From positions 1,065,001 to 1,129,000 of the forward strand of contig NC_083379.1 in NCBI RefSeq assembly GCF_031755915.1: DNA of 64,000 nucleotides, written 5' to 3'. A program made the position numbers and the translations under genes. This DNA is from Ziziphus jujuba (Eukaryota; Streptophyta; Magnoliopsida; Rosales; Rhamnaceae). This document shows, piece after piece, positions 35,501 through 48,942 of the stretch. The notes under the pieces were generated by a model that saw only the letters and a program-made list of their open reading frames with translations, ran no database searches and had not been told where the DNA came from. The first letter of the stretch is position 1. Each line of letters begins with the position of its first letter.

Positions 35501-38500
35501 TAATAAATTTTGTTTGTTATTGATAAAATAGATTCCATAAGTGTTAATTATAATTTAATAGTATTTTTTTTTAGCATACATAGTTAGAGAATTAATATTA
35601 AAATTTAATATTGATATCAACATTTATCATTGGAAGGCTACACCAATGCTAAATTTTAAAAATTTCAACGTCAATGACAAATTAACATTTAACAACGGAA
35701 ATGTTCTAATACTAAATTTCTTAAATTATCAGGTTTAAAGCATCCCGGTAACATTTTAGCAAAAAAATTAAAAAAAAAAAAAAAAAGAAATTTAATTAGC
35801 CTCTCCAATGGGCAGTGGGGTTGCTGTGCCGTATTTGGTATACACGTAGGTCCCACAACAATAAAATATATGGGACCATAGCGTTTTATTGAATTAAAAA
35901 AAAAAAAAAAAAACTATAGTTGTTTTTTTTTTTTTTTTTAGATAAAGGTGAGTTCATTTTTATTTATTTTTATTGAAAAAAATGAGTCTCGTCAGCTATT
36001 CATAATTTGGCATTTCTATTTTTAATATTGATGTCATTAGAAAGCTTAGATTAATACTAAAATTTAAAAATAACAAAGTTAAAATGATATTAACTATTTA
36101 AGATAGTCAAAATATGTTGTATCTATTAAAACACTTTCATATGTATATATGTAAAAATTAACGTATTACATAAAAAATATAAAAATTATTTGCAAGGTAA
36201 ATTTCTACTTTTATAGGCTTTATTAAATATTATAGGAAAAATGAAAAAGTGAAAAAAATATTTTTTTTTCCCAAAGTTAAAAATTGTTAGTAAAATTTTT
36301 AAATATGCAATAAATTGTATTACTAGATTTGGTTAAGTGAGAATACACTTATGAATCTGTAAAACTCAACAATATTTCATATTGATAATCTAATGTTTTA
36401 TTTTATTTTATTTTAACTTTTTTTTTTGTTTTTTTGGTTTTCGAATGCCATATTATATTATATGAGGCATCAAGTGTCTGATATTTTATTAAACAAATTT
36501 GGTGACAACTCATATTCTCAGAACCCTACAATAATTATGATATAAATTACACAATTGTTTTTTTTCTCGGTCCTATAAATTATATAATTGGTTACTTAAC
36601 TAATGTCATTATATTACCGTCTCATTTGATAATGTAGACCAATAGCATGTCTTGATTAGGAACCCAGTTTGAAAACATATCAAATCACTTCTCTTCTTAA
36701 CCAAAAGATTAAAGAACCCAATTCAAAGACAAAGCAACGTAGAATTCCAAAATGCCCAAAAAAAAACAAGAAAGAAAGAAAGTAAAGGAAAAGAAATAGA
36801 ACATAAAAATAAGGGCTTTGTAAGAAACACATATTCTTGCAGACAGCAAATCTCCACTCTCTCAAAACATCAACATCCATGCTAATTGCAAAGCACCAAA
36901 CATTGTAGTCCATCATCTTCACTCCATTGAAATCAACACGATGAGAGATTTTTATTCTCATGGTTCGCCATTAAACCCATCTTGTATGTCCCACATTGCA
37001 GAAATAAAAATAACCATAGGTTTTGCATGCCGTCCCAACAATTGTCCCAATGTTGCCCTTTCTGTGTACTTCCACATACTATTTGTCAGAATATATTCAA
37101 CAAAGCCTGCTTACTGGGAATACTCTTTCAAATTTAGGATCTAATTCGAATTTAGGATCTTAAGACTTATGAGACCCCCTTCTTTTTTGTTTGAACTTTT
37201 ATAATTTAGAATTAATCAACAAAAGTTGCTGAATTTTTTGTTCTCTTTTGGTCCACGAATTATAGGAATTTTGAATCTTCAACTATATATGAATATTTTC
37301 AAAGCAGAATTTAAAATTCGATTCCTCCTTCAACCATGGAAATAAGGTCAAAAAAATTAACGAATTGAGTCCCTTCATTTTTATTATTCTATTACATAAT
37401 CCATTTTATTTGTTGTATGGAAATATACGCTTTCATTGTACAACATTAAAAATAAGACATAAAATTATATTGCAATATTTAGGATGTTCTCCATATCATG
37501 TGTCTAGCATTTACAAGATTTTGAATATATGCAAGAAACAATTCAAGCTGAGGTGGGTAAAAGGGACACTTTTTTTTTCTTTTTTGGCTAAAGGTCAAGA
37601 GAGATTTCAGGTACCTTTCTTAAGGTGTTCAAATTTTTTTTTTTTTTTTCTAAATTATGTATAGTTTGTTTACTTCAATAGTTGATTAATATTAATTAAT
37701 GGCAGTTAAATATTTATATTGATTATATATGTAAGTAGAAAAAAATATAAACAGAAAATGAAATGTAATTTAAAATTGTATTGGTTTTTAATTTTTTTCC
37801 CTTTTTCACATTGTTAGTTTATTAATATATATAACAAACTCTAACTATTATTAATTAATACTAATAAACAATTCAAGTAAGAAAACTATATACAATCTAG
37901 AAGGAAAAAAAAACTAAAGATATTAACAAAGGATGCTTTAAAAATATTATTTTCTAACCAAGTCGTGTATTTAATCAACAATTTATGTCTTCTATCTATT
38001 AACCAATAAAATTTGATATTTGTAAGTTTGGATTAATGATAAACTAAGTACACTTCCAAATCTTGGGTTCGTTTAGGTTCGGTGAAATCAAACCTCTCTT
38101 TTAGTTTTCAAGTGTATTGTTTCCTGTCCCAAAAGATACTATTAAGCAAGAAAAATTGAAAATTTCATGTTGTTTTGTGTCAATTCCCCTTAATCTTTTG
38201 CCACTTCTGCAATTTGCCCGTGTAACCTTTATATTTGGTACCTTAACCCCTAATCTTTATAAACAGTATAGCTTGAGGACAAAATGTTAACACCGTTTAT
38301 TTCGTGGTGTTAAAAGGTATGTGCCTCACTCTTAGCTTTAAAACTTCAAGGGTAAATTGGGTAAATCACCCAATTTTTTTTGCTTATTAACTAATTTTGA
38401 AGGCTTTTTTTTTTTTTTTTTTTGGTTTTTGCCTTTCTAAATTATTTGATAATTAAAAATAAAAACAAGTTATTTTTGGTAACCAAAGTTTTTATAAAAA

Positions 38501-39840
38501 GTAATTAAAAAAAATATTTTTTAAAACTAAAAGCAACCTATTATCCATCCCACCATTCTATTTCTATTCGATAATAAGCTTATGATGCTAATACCCAAAT
38601 CAAACACTAATAGAAAGGAAGAATAGGTAGCTAATGAGAGAAATAGTGATAAAAATAGAGATAGAGAGAAAGATTTCAATCCAAACTTTCATTTTTCTAT
38701 GAAAAATATAAATTTTAGAGGTTTTTATTTGAGAAACTAAATTCAATCTAACTTGAAATTTGTTCAGAATACTAACTTACTGGATAGGCATATTGTATTT
38801 TCCTTTTCTTATGAATAACAATGCATTTATCCAATTTAGAAGTCAAGAAAAAAAATCATATCTTAAAGCTTAAAAAGCTCCATTATTTTGTAAAATGTTA
38901 AAGAGCAAATCTAACACAATAGCATGCATCCAAATTCTCTTAAAATCTAAAATAAGGGGAAGATTCATTTATGATAGAGATAGTAAGAGTTAGAACTTTC
39001 TTTTTTTTTTTTTGGGAAAATATAAGAGTTAGAACTTAGAACCTAGAATGAGGGGGAACGTATATAAATGACGGTAGATTTTATCTTTTTCAAATGTGAG
39101 TTATGGTCTCAGAAAAATGGAAGACCTAGGAGGTGTTATTGGTTCATCTGACCCAAAAAGTAGAGAGAGTCCTTCCGCAATTGAGCTAGCTAAGACTAAA
39201 AGTTCATGACCAACACCACCAGGCTGGACCAGTTGAAGAAGAAATTGGGATTTTGATGATGAAGTTAGTTGATTTATCCCAATCTATATGGGGCGGTAAA
39301 GATGCCCCATATAAATGTTGAAGGATAAATTACAAAAATGACAAAAGATCAAGGAGCATTAATGCAAAAACCCTAAATTTTATTAACCAAAGAATAAATA
39401 AAAAGAACGAAAAATTGTGGAGATGGCTACTATTGTAAGCAAACCATTACACCATATATAGCCCTCCAATAAGCCTCCTTAAGAACCAAATTATGATTAG
39501 CAAATTCTATTTGCAAAACCGTTGAGACAAAGATCGGCCCAACATTCGGCCCAAGTATGTTGGAACCCAAATTATAGTTTGATTGGATACAATCCATCAC
39601 GGGCCCAGCATCAATGAATTCAACCCAAAATCACAGAAACGGAAAACGGAGCGAAGCTGAAATTGTATTTGTGCCCATGAAAGATTAACAAAATTACGTT
39701 TACGTTTTGTCCGATAAACAAACTTTAGGCTTCTACTTTCTACTTTCCCTACTCTTTTTGCTTTCTTGCCGCCCAAATTCATTCTTTCTTTTGCGACTCT
39801 CACTTCCTGAAAAGCAAGTTCGCAATCACACTGGGCTTCA
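32518..39840. other. Long AT-rich intergenic region
   Basis: About 7.3 kb between the AAA-ATPase and SET-domain genes. The first few hundred bases should be the AAA-ATPase 3' UTR. It has a GT repeat at about 33622-33651, many A/T homopolymers and a possible MITE at about 35207-35715. The last 200 bases, with cttctactttctactttccc-type sequence, precede the SET gene start. No convincing exon was seen on either strand. Confidence 0.5.
35207..35715. mobile_element. Possible MITE with weak terminal inverted repeats
   Basis: The left end reads ttagagcatgcttaatgg. The reverse complement of the right end reads ttagaacatttccgttg. Both resemble the gagcat...aatgg ends common in plant MITEs. The interior is AT-rich and non-coding. 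Terminal identity is modest and no target duplication is clear. Confidence 0.3.
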
Positions 39841-42800
39841 ATGGAGGTTGATAAACCTTTAACTCTATACTTTTCAATTCATCCTTCTTTTTTTTTTTTT
39901 TGGAATCGTTATGTATTTGCTTGAAGTCTGAAGTGTTCAAATTTTGCTTCTTTATATAATTTTTCTGTTTGGTTGCTGAAAAAACCGTAATAATGGAAAT
40001 GTAGAACTTCAAATCTTTTTTATATGATTTCAATCTTAAACCCTTTTATTCAATATTCTTGGTGTTTGTTTTTCATTTTGGACAGTGTCATTGCGAACAT
40101 ACTTACAGATATTGCCCTCATTCTTATTACCTTGCATTTTGAGAGAGGAAAAAAAATAAATAAATAATTAAACCAAATTGGTCAAGAACTTGTCTTTATG
40201 TGTTCTTTGCTCTTTGTCTGCCTCTTTTACGATGTATATGTAAGTGTGTTTTTTGTGCAGAGGTAAAATTTTGTTTTCTTTTTCCCACTGTTTATGTTTT
40301 GGTTTCTTTAATATCTTTTCTTGCTTAACTCAACGTATATGCACGATTAGAATGGAAACTATTAGTGGCTTCAGTTCCCCTTTTAGAGGAGTCAATCTTA
40401 ATTCTTAAAATGGGCAAACAAAAAGCATGAGATGATACTGAATGTCCTTATTTGATTCTTTAACTACTAGTTGTTTCATTTCTGTTTGTAAAGTCATTAT
40501 CTTTCTCTAAATCGATATATGTATATACATTGTCCTGAAATCACATACCGATATTTTAATTCTGGGTGGTACTTTTCTTGTTCTTGCAGCCATTGTCACC
40601 TTATGAAGCCCTAGAATTGGACAACGATTGCTCAATTGTTCTTGAGCTATCTAAAGATGATCCTCTTTTTGAGAAAAAGATGGTGAGAAAGCACATCGGA
40701 ATAAAGATTTTCTTTTTTCATCTCTTTTAATCATTGGCAATTGCTTGGTATATTTAATATTACATTTTACTGATGGAAAGATCATTAATTGTAAGAAAAG
40801 TGAGTTCAACTGATATGTAAACTGAGAATATGTGTAATATTAGTATATCATGATTACTATTAATGCTGACAGTGGTCAATCCTTCTTATCATGTATGTAA
40901 TGATTTATTATCTCTATCCTTATCATTCTATTTCTCCTTGCTTGGCAGAAATTACTACAAAGTAAAGGATTTAATTCCAAGGAGAGAATAAATTTTAAGA
41001 GGGATCCTGATTTTGTTACTATTACATTGAAAGTAATGCTTCAGATAGCACGAATCATAAATTTAGATGAGGTAACCTCCTATCTGCTATTAACTTGATG
41101 GTCTTAACTCTTGGGACATGGTTTAAAGGGAACCAGAGGAACTCAGTTTACAATATATAAATTTTCAGCAAGACAAGGGTTAAACAATTTGGTTTGCATA
41201 TCTGTGTAACAAATTACTCTAAAGCCCCTCAAAACATGTAGTTCTGATACTTTACTGGTCTGTTTAAGCCAGGAAAGGAGACAGATAGCAGCACTGCTGC
41301 TTAAAAATCACTTTATTGCACTGTATGGATTAGGAGCTAATGTTTAAATAATGGGCTTGCTGAGATGCAGGTAGAGCTTTATTTTGGGGACGATGGTATA
41401 AGCTCACCAGATGACCCATACAGCCACAGAAATGAGTTACAGGCACTCACTTCTATACTTCGGCTTATTGATATTTCAGCATATAGTAGTACACAAATGC
41501 AGAAGGATCTGTTTCAAAAATTACATGATGCAATTATTGATATGATCCATACATTTGCTGGAAATAACAGTATGCAACCTACAATTATAGAAAATCACCA
41601 TTGTGACAAAGAGAATGATTTGTTAAAATGGGGTGAACAGAATGGCATCAGGGCAAGATTGCGGATAGCTTGTAAGTATTCACTTCTGAACCGTGATAAT
41701 TTCCTTGTTAACAAGGCAATGGAAGTATTTTTTTTGTTTTCTCCCTTCCATGTCTCCCGTTTGAGGTTCAGGGAACTATCGTTTTGATGCAGTCTCTTAA
41801 TTCTTTTAAAAAATATATATATAAGAAAACTAATTTGAAATCTGTTGAGTCACTATTAAGATCAAAAGCTTTAGGTAATTAGGAAGTGGACCCAACTACC
41901 TATATGAAGTTCACAAAATATGTCAAGTGAATACAAAACACATTTAACACTCTTTCCAAATATAACAATATTTAATAACCAATACAATTTGGCATTTCAT
42001 ATGCATGATGGTAAATTATTGCAAATAAAGGTTACCAACACTTGAATACAAGACCCAGCAGATAATTTAGGTTAGTTAATTTACCAATTTACAATCAATA
42101 ATAAAATTTTAAGTTGTTAGGATGTGGATTGATAACACAGTATGTCATGTCTTTGGCGCTTCATTAATCTGACAGATGTCAAAGACGCTGGTAGAGGAGC
42201 CATTGCAAGAGAAGATTTAAAAGTTGGAGATGCTGCTTTGGAGATCCCTGCCTCTTTAATAATTTCTGAGGAGCTTTTGCGTGAATCTGACATGGTATTT
42301 TTCTCACCAAACACTTTGCTCAAGTATTTCCTATTTTGTGTATATCATGTCTTTGTTTAATTTTAAATTTCTTTACATAGGAAAGGGAAAAACTATTATA
42401 GTTAGTTTCTATTTGATTTCAAAACTGTCCAAAATTTGTAACTAATGGGTTGAGCTGATCCAAGCTCAAAGGCATAGCAAATCAGTAAGGAGTGCCTTCT
42501 TTTCATTCATTCGTATTGATTTTTATTTATTTGTTTGTTTTTCTTGATGGTTGAGTTGTTGATAGGTCAGTTACATTCAGAATAGAGGGCATTCCTTACT
42601 GTTCAGTTAAGTTTTTCAAATTGTTTAGCCTCTATAAACCAGAGTGGATTAAGATAATTCATTAATTTTTGTTACTTTTTTCTTTTTCTTTTTTAAATCA
42701 TAGTATCATGTATTAAAAAAGATTGAAGGAATTTCCTCTGAGACAATGTTGTTGCTGTGGAGCATGAAGGAAAAGCACAACTGTAACTCAAAATTTAAGA

Positions 42801-45474
42801 AATACTTTGCCACACTGCCAGAAGAATTTCATACAGGTTTTTCCACGTTATGACATGCAAGATGTGCTTTGTCGAGGAATATTTCTTTATTACTCTGATG
42901 AAGGTTTCTCTGGCCTAATTGGCTTCTTTTCTTTCTCAAAATTATGCAGGTTTTAGTTTTGGACTTGAAGCAAAGATGGCCTTGAGTGACACCCTGTTGT
43001 TTGAAGAGATAATCCAAGCAAATAACGTAATATTCTTTTTCTTTCAGCTGTGAAGAAAAAAACTTTCAATTTGTCAGATGAATCATGCATTTATGGATGG
43101 GCAATATTTCTTGGTTCACTCTTTTGTTGTTTCTCTCCTCCTTTTCTTTCTCTCTTTATGTTACAACTTACAAGGCAGTAAAGACCCAGTCAAACTAAGC
43201 AGATGATTTAGTTTCATTTAGGAATAAAAAAATATTTGCAGATTGTACTTACTGGAGCAGTCATACTATAAGAAACAAATTTGTTAACTAAGTATGAGAG
43301 ACCACCTGATATGACACTATTTTATTGTCTTGTACTGGGTCCTACTTATCTTTGTGTGTGGACCTCATTAATTTGTTAACAAATAACATGCTGCCACACC
43401 ATTCACTGTCTAAAAATTGTGCCCATTGTCTTATTCCAATGGAAGAGTTCAATGGCTCTGTCTTTATTTTCTAACTTGGTCGTCAATCATAATCCCTGCC
43501 CAAAAACATTGCTGCAATGAAGATGTGATTGTTATTCATCCAGGTTTCTGTTACTTTGTTCTGATAAGGAATGAGCAGGACCACTAAAATGTGGGGGTTG
43601 ATTGATCTTTATGAATTGGGTGGGCAGCATGATGTTGCCCCAAGTTATTCCTGCATGCATGTTATGTTCATGATGTAGGTTGGTTTACATGCAACATCTG
43701 CAAATAGTTATTGAAGGAAATGTGAACACCCAATAAGTCCTGTATGAAGTCAGTGCTCTTTAAAACTAGGACTTATTTCAGGATTATAAAATCTCCTTGC
43801 CTAAGGGTATCAATTTACTTGAGCTGTTAAAATCAGTGGGCATCATAATGCTCAGCTGCTTTAGCTTTTATTTATTTCTAATTAGATTTCTGAGAGACAG
43901 TTTTGCATCCTTGAATATAAATCAACAGTGCAGAAAATTAAAGATAAAAAGATCTCTCTCTCTATCACTACTTCTCTTGTGTTTCTTTTCCTTATTTTTT
44001 GAAAGTTTTATAGGTCTACTGACCCTATTTATAGGGAAAGTCGACTATTTCAAAGGTAAAAACATGTGTTTGATTCTCTTATTACTGCTACAGCACTTGC
44101 ATACCCAGTATGATGGATTATTCCCTATACTATGCAAGGAGCATCCTGATATATTTCCGCCAGAGCTGTACACATGGGAGCAATTCTTATGGGCTTGTGA
44201 ACTCTGGTATTCAAATAGCATGAAAATAATGTTTGCTGATGGAAAGCTCCGGACATGTCTAATTCCTATTGCTAGCTTTTTCAATCATTCGGTATGTAAA
44301 TCTTTCCTCTCTTGCCTTTCTTTTTTTCCAAAACTATTCAAATTAGTTGCATTCGCTGCTCAGTTCGAAGAGAAAACTTTTACTTAAAATTGGAGTATTC
44401 ACAGCCAGAGGCGGTCAACCCCTATTATACTATATATAATAACTATAATATACTAGACCAGGCTCACCATTTAACTGCTCACTGAAACTCAGTTGCGAGC
44501 ATCTGCGAATATGCTGTAGTGAATTGTCTGCCACAAATTTTTGATGACAACAATATTTCTTAATGCTAAATAATTTCTGGTGGGGGCTGCATTTGTGGCT
44601 TGCGAAGTAGAGTATCTTATTGCAATTTTGTAACTAATTTATCTTGTTCATCAAATACACTAAATAATACTCATCTACTTGATGTTGCTTTCTCATGCTT
44701 TGGTTTTGTTCCTTTTCACAGCTATATCCACATATAGTGCACTATGGCCGAATAGATTCTGCAACAAATTCCTTGAAATTCTGTCTATCAAGACCATGCA
44801 GTGCTGGAGAAGAATGTTTTCTTAGTTATGGAAACTTCTCTTCATCTCATCTGATTACCTTTTATGGCTTTGTACCAAAAGGACATAACCCATATGATAT
44901 ATTTCCATTAGGTTAGTTGATTGCTACATTACCTTGTTCTTGTATAATGGGTCTTCTTTGTCATTTTAGTTGGCTAGTTTATTGATGCCTTTTTTCCAAT
45001 GTAGAGTTTGAGGATGGTACTTGTCACATGGTGAGGGCTACTTGGCTTTCAAGAAACAACCATATTTTTCATTATGGTCTGCCTACTCCGCTGTTGGACT
45101 ATCTAAGGAGACTTAAAAGTCCCATACTGAACACTAAAACACTAGTAATTTTCTGTTCATTCAGCTACTACTACTAAAGCTGCCATCATCGCAATGAATC
45201 AGTGCTATTGCTATGCTTAATGTATTCTTCCTTCTTTTTGTTGACTAGCAATAGGTTTTATTATGGTTTTGTGATTTTATGTTGTCCTGCAATTTGAATA
45301 TGCAGAAAAATTATCATCTTGCATAATATGATTAGTCTTTTATCTACTTTAATTAGGTTTACCTTACCCATAAAAGAGGAAAAGGAAAAATCCTTAAATT
45401 GTATATTCCCTCCTATTGTAGTAAGCATAATTTGATTGTTATCTGTATCTTGGCTTTTTTTGTTGTTAATATAG

Positions 45475-45510
<36 letters not shown>

Positions 45511-45870
45511 CTTCTTATATCTACAGCTGCAGGGTAACTTGGAGAATGAATTAGAAGTTCTTGAAGATCTCCTCTTCATGTTTAATGACTTGATGGAGAA
45601 TCTTGGTGATGCAGATATTGATGATGGGTATTGTAGTTAACAACTGTTATTTATCACTTGATTTTGTAGTTCAAAGGAAATTTGATTTGCTAAATATGGT
45701 TTTATATGCGTCTCTGCAGTATAGAAACTAGTTGGGACGTAAAGCTGGCAACTAAGTTCAAAGATATACATAGAGGGATTGTCTCTTCTGTTCTAACTTC
45801 ATGCTATGAGGGTATCAAGCTTTTGAAAATTGAGTTATCCAAATGCATGGAAGAGGACATTCGTGGTTAG
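39841..45870 (+). CDS. SET-domain protein methyltransferase, Rubisco-LSMT/SETD3-like
   Basis: Exons: 39841-39846 (tentative), 40590-40682, 40949-41071, 41371-41671, 42176-42294, 42704-42836, 42950-43026, 44094-44291, 44722-44911, 45005-45144, 45527-45627 and 45720-45870, together 543 residues. The SET fold starts at about 178 (GRGAIAREDLKVGDAALEIP). It is split by the usual helical insert and closes with FFNHS (348-350 NHS) and LSYGNFSSSHLITFYGF (SYGN at 385-388). The NHS and YG motifs bind AdoMet and the substrate lysine. A C-terminal helical Rubisco-LSMT-type substrate-binding domain follows. The 150-residue N-terminal extension distinguishes it from LSMT. From memory it matches At2g18850 in size and position. 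The first exon is uncertain because only ME would be encoded before the next good exon. The substrate is unknown. Confidence 0.85.
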
Positions 45871-47241
45871 ATGAGCGGCTCAAAGCAACATTTTTTTCCT
45901 TATTCAGAGTAGGAAATTAACCAGTTCAGAGTGTTGACGAGAACTATCAACCGGAAGATTGCTGTTTAGTTGGAGTATAACGAACATGATACTGGGTATA
46001 AATTCTTCTCTATCTATTCAAAACATTATGGTCGCAAGGTATAGTTTGCCAGTGTATGACAAATTGGCAATTGTATGAAATGCAGTTGCCTAAGAATATA
46101 TGATATCACTTTGTCTGTAGTGCCAGGCGAATTTTATTCTGAAAGCTATTCTTTTGGTTTTTATTTTGTTAGGGTAAACTGTAAATTCTCCCAGAATTGA
46201 CTTTCATGAAGGGCATGCAAATTGATTTCACAGATTTGGTCAATGTTCCTAGGATCAATTTTTAAATTGATTTCAGAGATGCCAACATATGACTCTTCTT
46301 ACTAATTAGCCTCATTTTTCATTTTTCCGAATATGACCCTTTTTTTTTTTTTTTTTTTTTAATTATTTGTTTTGTGGTTGATATTTCACTTTGCCACTAG
46401 ACATGCTCCACTAAGCATGGTGGTGGTGGTGGTGTGTCATCCTCATTACATGTTAGCGTAAAATGGTTCACTTCAACCAAACGAAGGAAGTATACCATCT
46501 TCTTTTTAACTTTAATTACCAAAAAAAAAAAAAAAATCTTTTAACTTTATTATTTTTTATTTAATTTTTGGGTTTTTTTAAATAATATTATCATTTATTC
46601 TTTGGTCTAAAATAAGAAAATCACTATTATTTTGTTAGCGTGAATTGGAAACTACACTTAAATAATGCCTTTTTATTTTACTTTACTTATTTATCATGTA
46701 TTTTATTCGTTTGTTTGTGGCAAACAAAAGAAAGAATTGGCCTTCAAATCAAATCCAATTTAAAGAGTGGTGATAATGAAGGTATAAGAGAACATATTAT
46801 TATTGTTATTAGGTGTGGTGGAATTCGCTTTGGTTGGATCTCATCCTCCTCCTCCTCCATCACTCACTGCTAGTGATATCCTATCTATGGTTTTCTATAT
46901 CTAATTTGGTTATGCACAATTATATAGTATATACTATTCCAAATGGTCGGCTAGTCTAATCTATAAAATGTTTTTGAGCTTCTATCAATGATGTAGGATT
47001 GATCACAACTTTCATCATGATTGGATGAACTTTCTAAAGGTTCCAGAGTCAGGTATTATTGTTTGACTGTTCATAAAGTAAAATGTTTGGTAATAGTTTT
47101 GTTTCTATTTTTAGTATTTTCCCCAAAATATATATATATATATATTATTATAAGCTAGATTATTTATAATAATAATTTTTTAGAAATAAAGTTGTAAGTT
47201 CAGATTCATCTTAAGATACATAAGAAGATCAATATCAATAT

Positions 47242-47275
<34 letters not shown>

Positions 47276-48942
47276 AGGTAAAAAAAAACAAAAAAAAAAG
47301 AAAAAGAAATATAAGCAGACAAAAATATAGTTTAACAAATCGATTACAGCATTAATGATACAAAATTTACATCTCATTCCAGATAACAAATTGATCGGTA
47401 TTAAGCCCAAAAAAAAAAAAAAAAGGAAAATCCAATGGCCATAACTGATCACATAATCGTTGGATGAATTTTGTATAAAACAAAAAAAATAAAAAAAATA
47501 AAAAATTATTAAGAGGATCTATCTGTAATTCATTGAGAATAAAGTACATTGTATTTATATTTTATACTAAGTATACTTTCATCATAGCTAGCTGTTGAAT
47601 TCACAGCTGTGTTAGACAATATTACAATGCAATATCAAGCATAACAAAATCTTCCAAAATTTTGTTAATCAACCCCAAATCATTCACTGAGAGTTATAAT
47701 GACACACGAAAACATCAAATAAAAGAAAATTACTTGTGACATTTTGAAAAATGAAAAATGAAAAATGAGAATAAAATATTGAAGTTGCTGAATTATGTGG
47801 TCCAAAGAAATGGTAGTTAAAGTGGTGGTTTAGTGACGTTGTGACTATTAGAATTATATGATGTTACGTGTTTCCTTCCTATACTTTCAAACTTCATTTA
47901 TAATTTTCTTAGTTTTATAATAATGCATCTATCCAATCATTAAAAATCATAATATTATTTTTATACAATTATAATGTAAGCCTATAAAAAAAATTCTTCA
48001 ATTTTAATAAAGAACACTGCCCTCCCATGCGCCCGTGTTTTCATTACGAAATTAATTTTAATAAATTTGAAAATCAAAATATGAGTAGCAAGTATAAAAA
48101 AATAAATAAATTATATAGCTTATGTTTTAAAAGAAATAATTTTTTGGGGTAAATTTAAATAAAATAAATAAATAATAAAAAAAGTGGAGGTTAAGCTAAA
48201 CAGTGCAATATATTACTAAAATTCAATAATTTACTTTTCTAGTAGTCCAGTACGCACTGATTCATGAATTTATTTAATTATTTAGTTAATTTATTAATTA
48301 TACGGATTCGGTGGACGATGGGACCCACGTTTGGATAATTAGCTGGCAATGGCCCACCGGAATCACGCACAATGGCTGTTCAGCCCACCATCACCACGAA
48401 CCGCCCACTTCATCTTTCCTCTTCGCACCCACCGAATGTTATCTTCTGTGAACGCACTACATACACTTCAAATTATTCACCTATCAAAACACGACACGCC
48501 ATAACAGAGGAGTGAGAAGGAAAATAAAAACATATCGTCGAGGCCAGCACAGCAGAGTCAACAATGTATTTTATTTTTATATACTTATTTTTCGGCTGGA
48601 ATAAAATTTAGAAAAAGAAAAAAAAAATAAAAAATACACAGTGGCCTAAATTAATGGAGTGAGAAGGAAAAAGAGAAAGAAGGAGAAAGAGGATCGGTTA
48701 TACGTCTTTCTCTTTTTGCCTCTGTGTGTAGCTTTCTTCTTCTCTCTTCCTTCTTTGCTTCTCCTTGGCACAGAAGAGAAGAGGGGAGAGAAAACCCGTC
48801 AGAATAATCCATTTTTTACCGAGCAACATATACGTTTAACTGATAAAATTTTTGTAACTTATTCGTTTTGCTCTGCGCCTCGGACGGATTCTGCTCTTTT
48901 TTTTGGATTTGGGTTGAGAATTATTGTTGCTGCGAGCAACAA
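45871..48942. other. Intergenic, SET gene to SNARE-like gene
   Basis: It begins with the SET gene 3' UTR. TA microsatellites lie at about 47129-47144 and 47245-47271, and A/T runs are frequent. From about 48300 the composition is more balanced. A purine-rich stretch at about 48659-48690, then a pyrimidine-rich one, form the likely leader of the SNARE-like gene. A frame open from 48868 into that gene's exon 1 is taken as leader, because the protein family is expected to start at 48943. Confidence 0.5.

Noticed and set aside
43797..44387. 196-codon frame across a SET-gene intron and exon 8
   Set aside because: Only 44094-44291 is coding; the rest is intron sequence that happens to stay open.
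48868..48942. Possible N-terminal extension of the SNARE-like protein
   Set aside because: The extension is Cys/Trp/Phe-rich and unlike the family; the ATG at 48943 directly precedes the conserved start.
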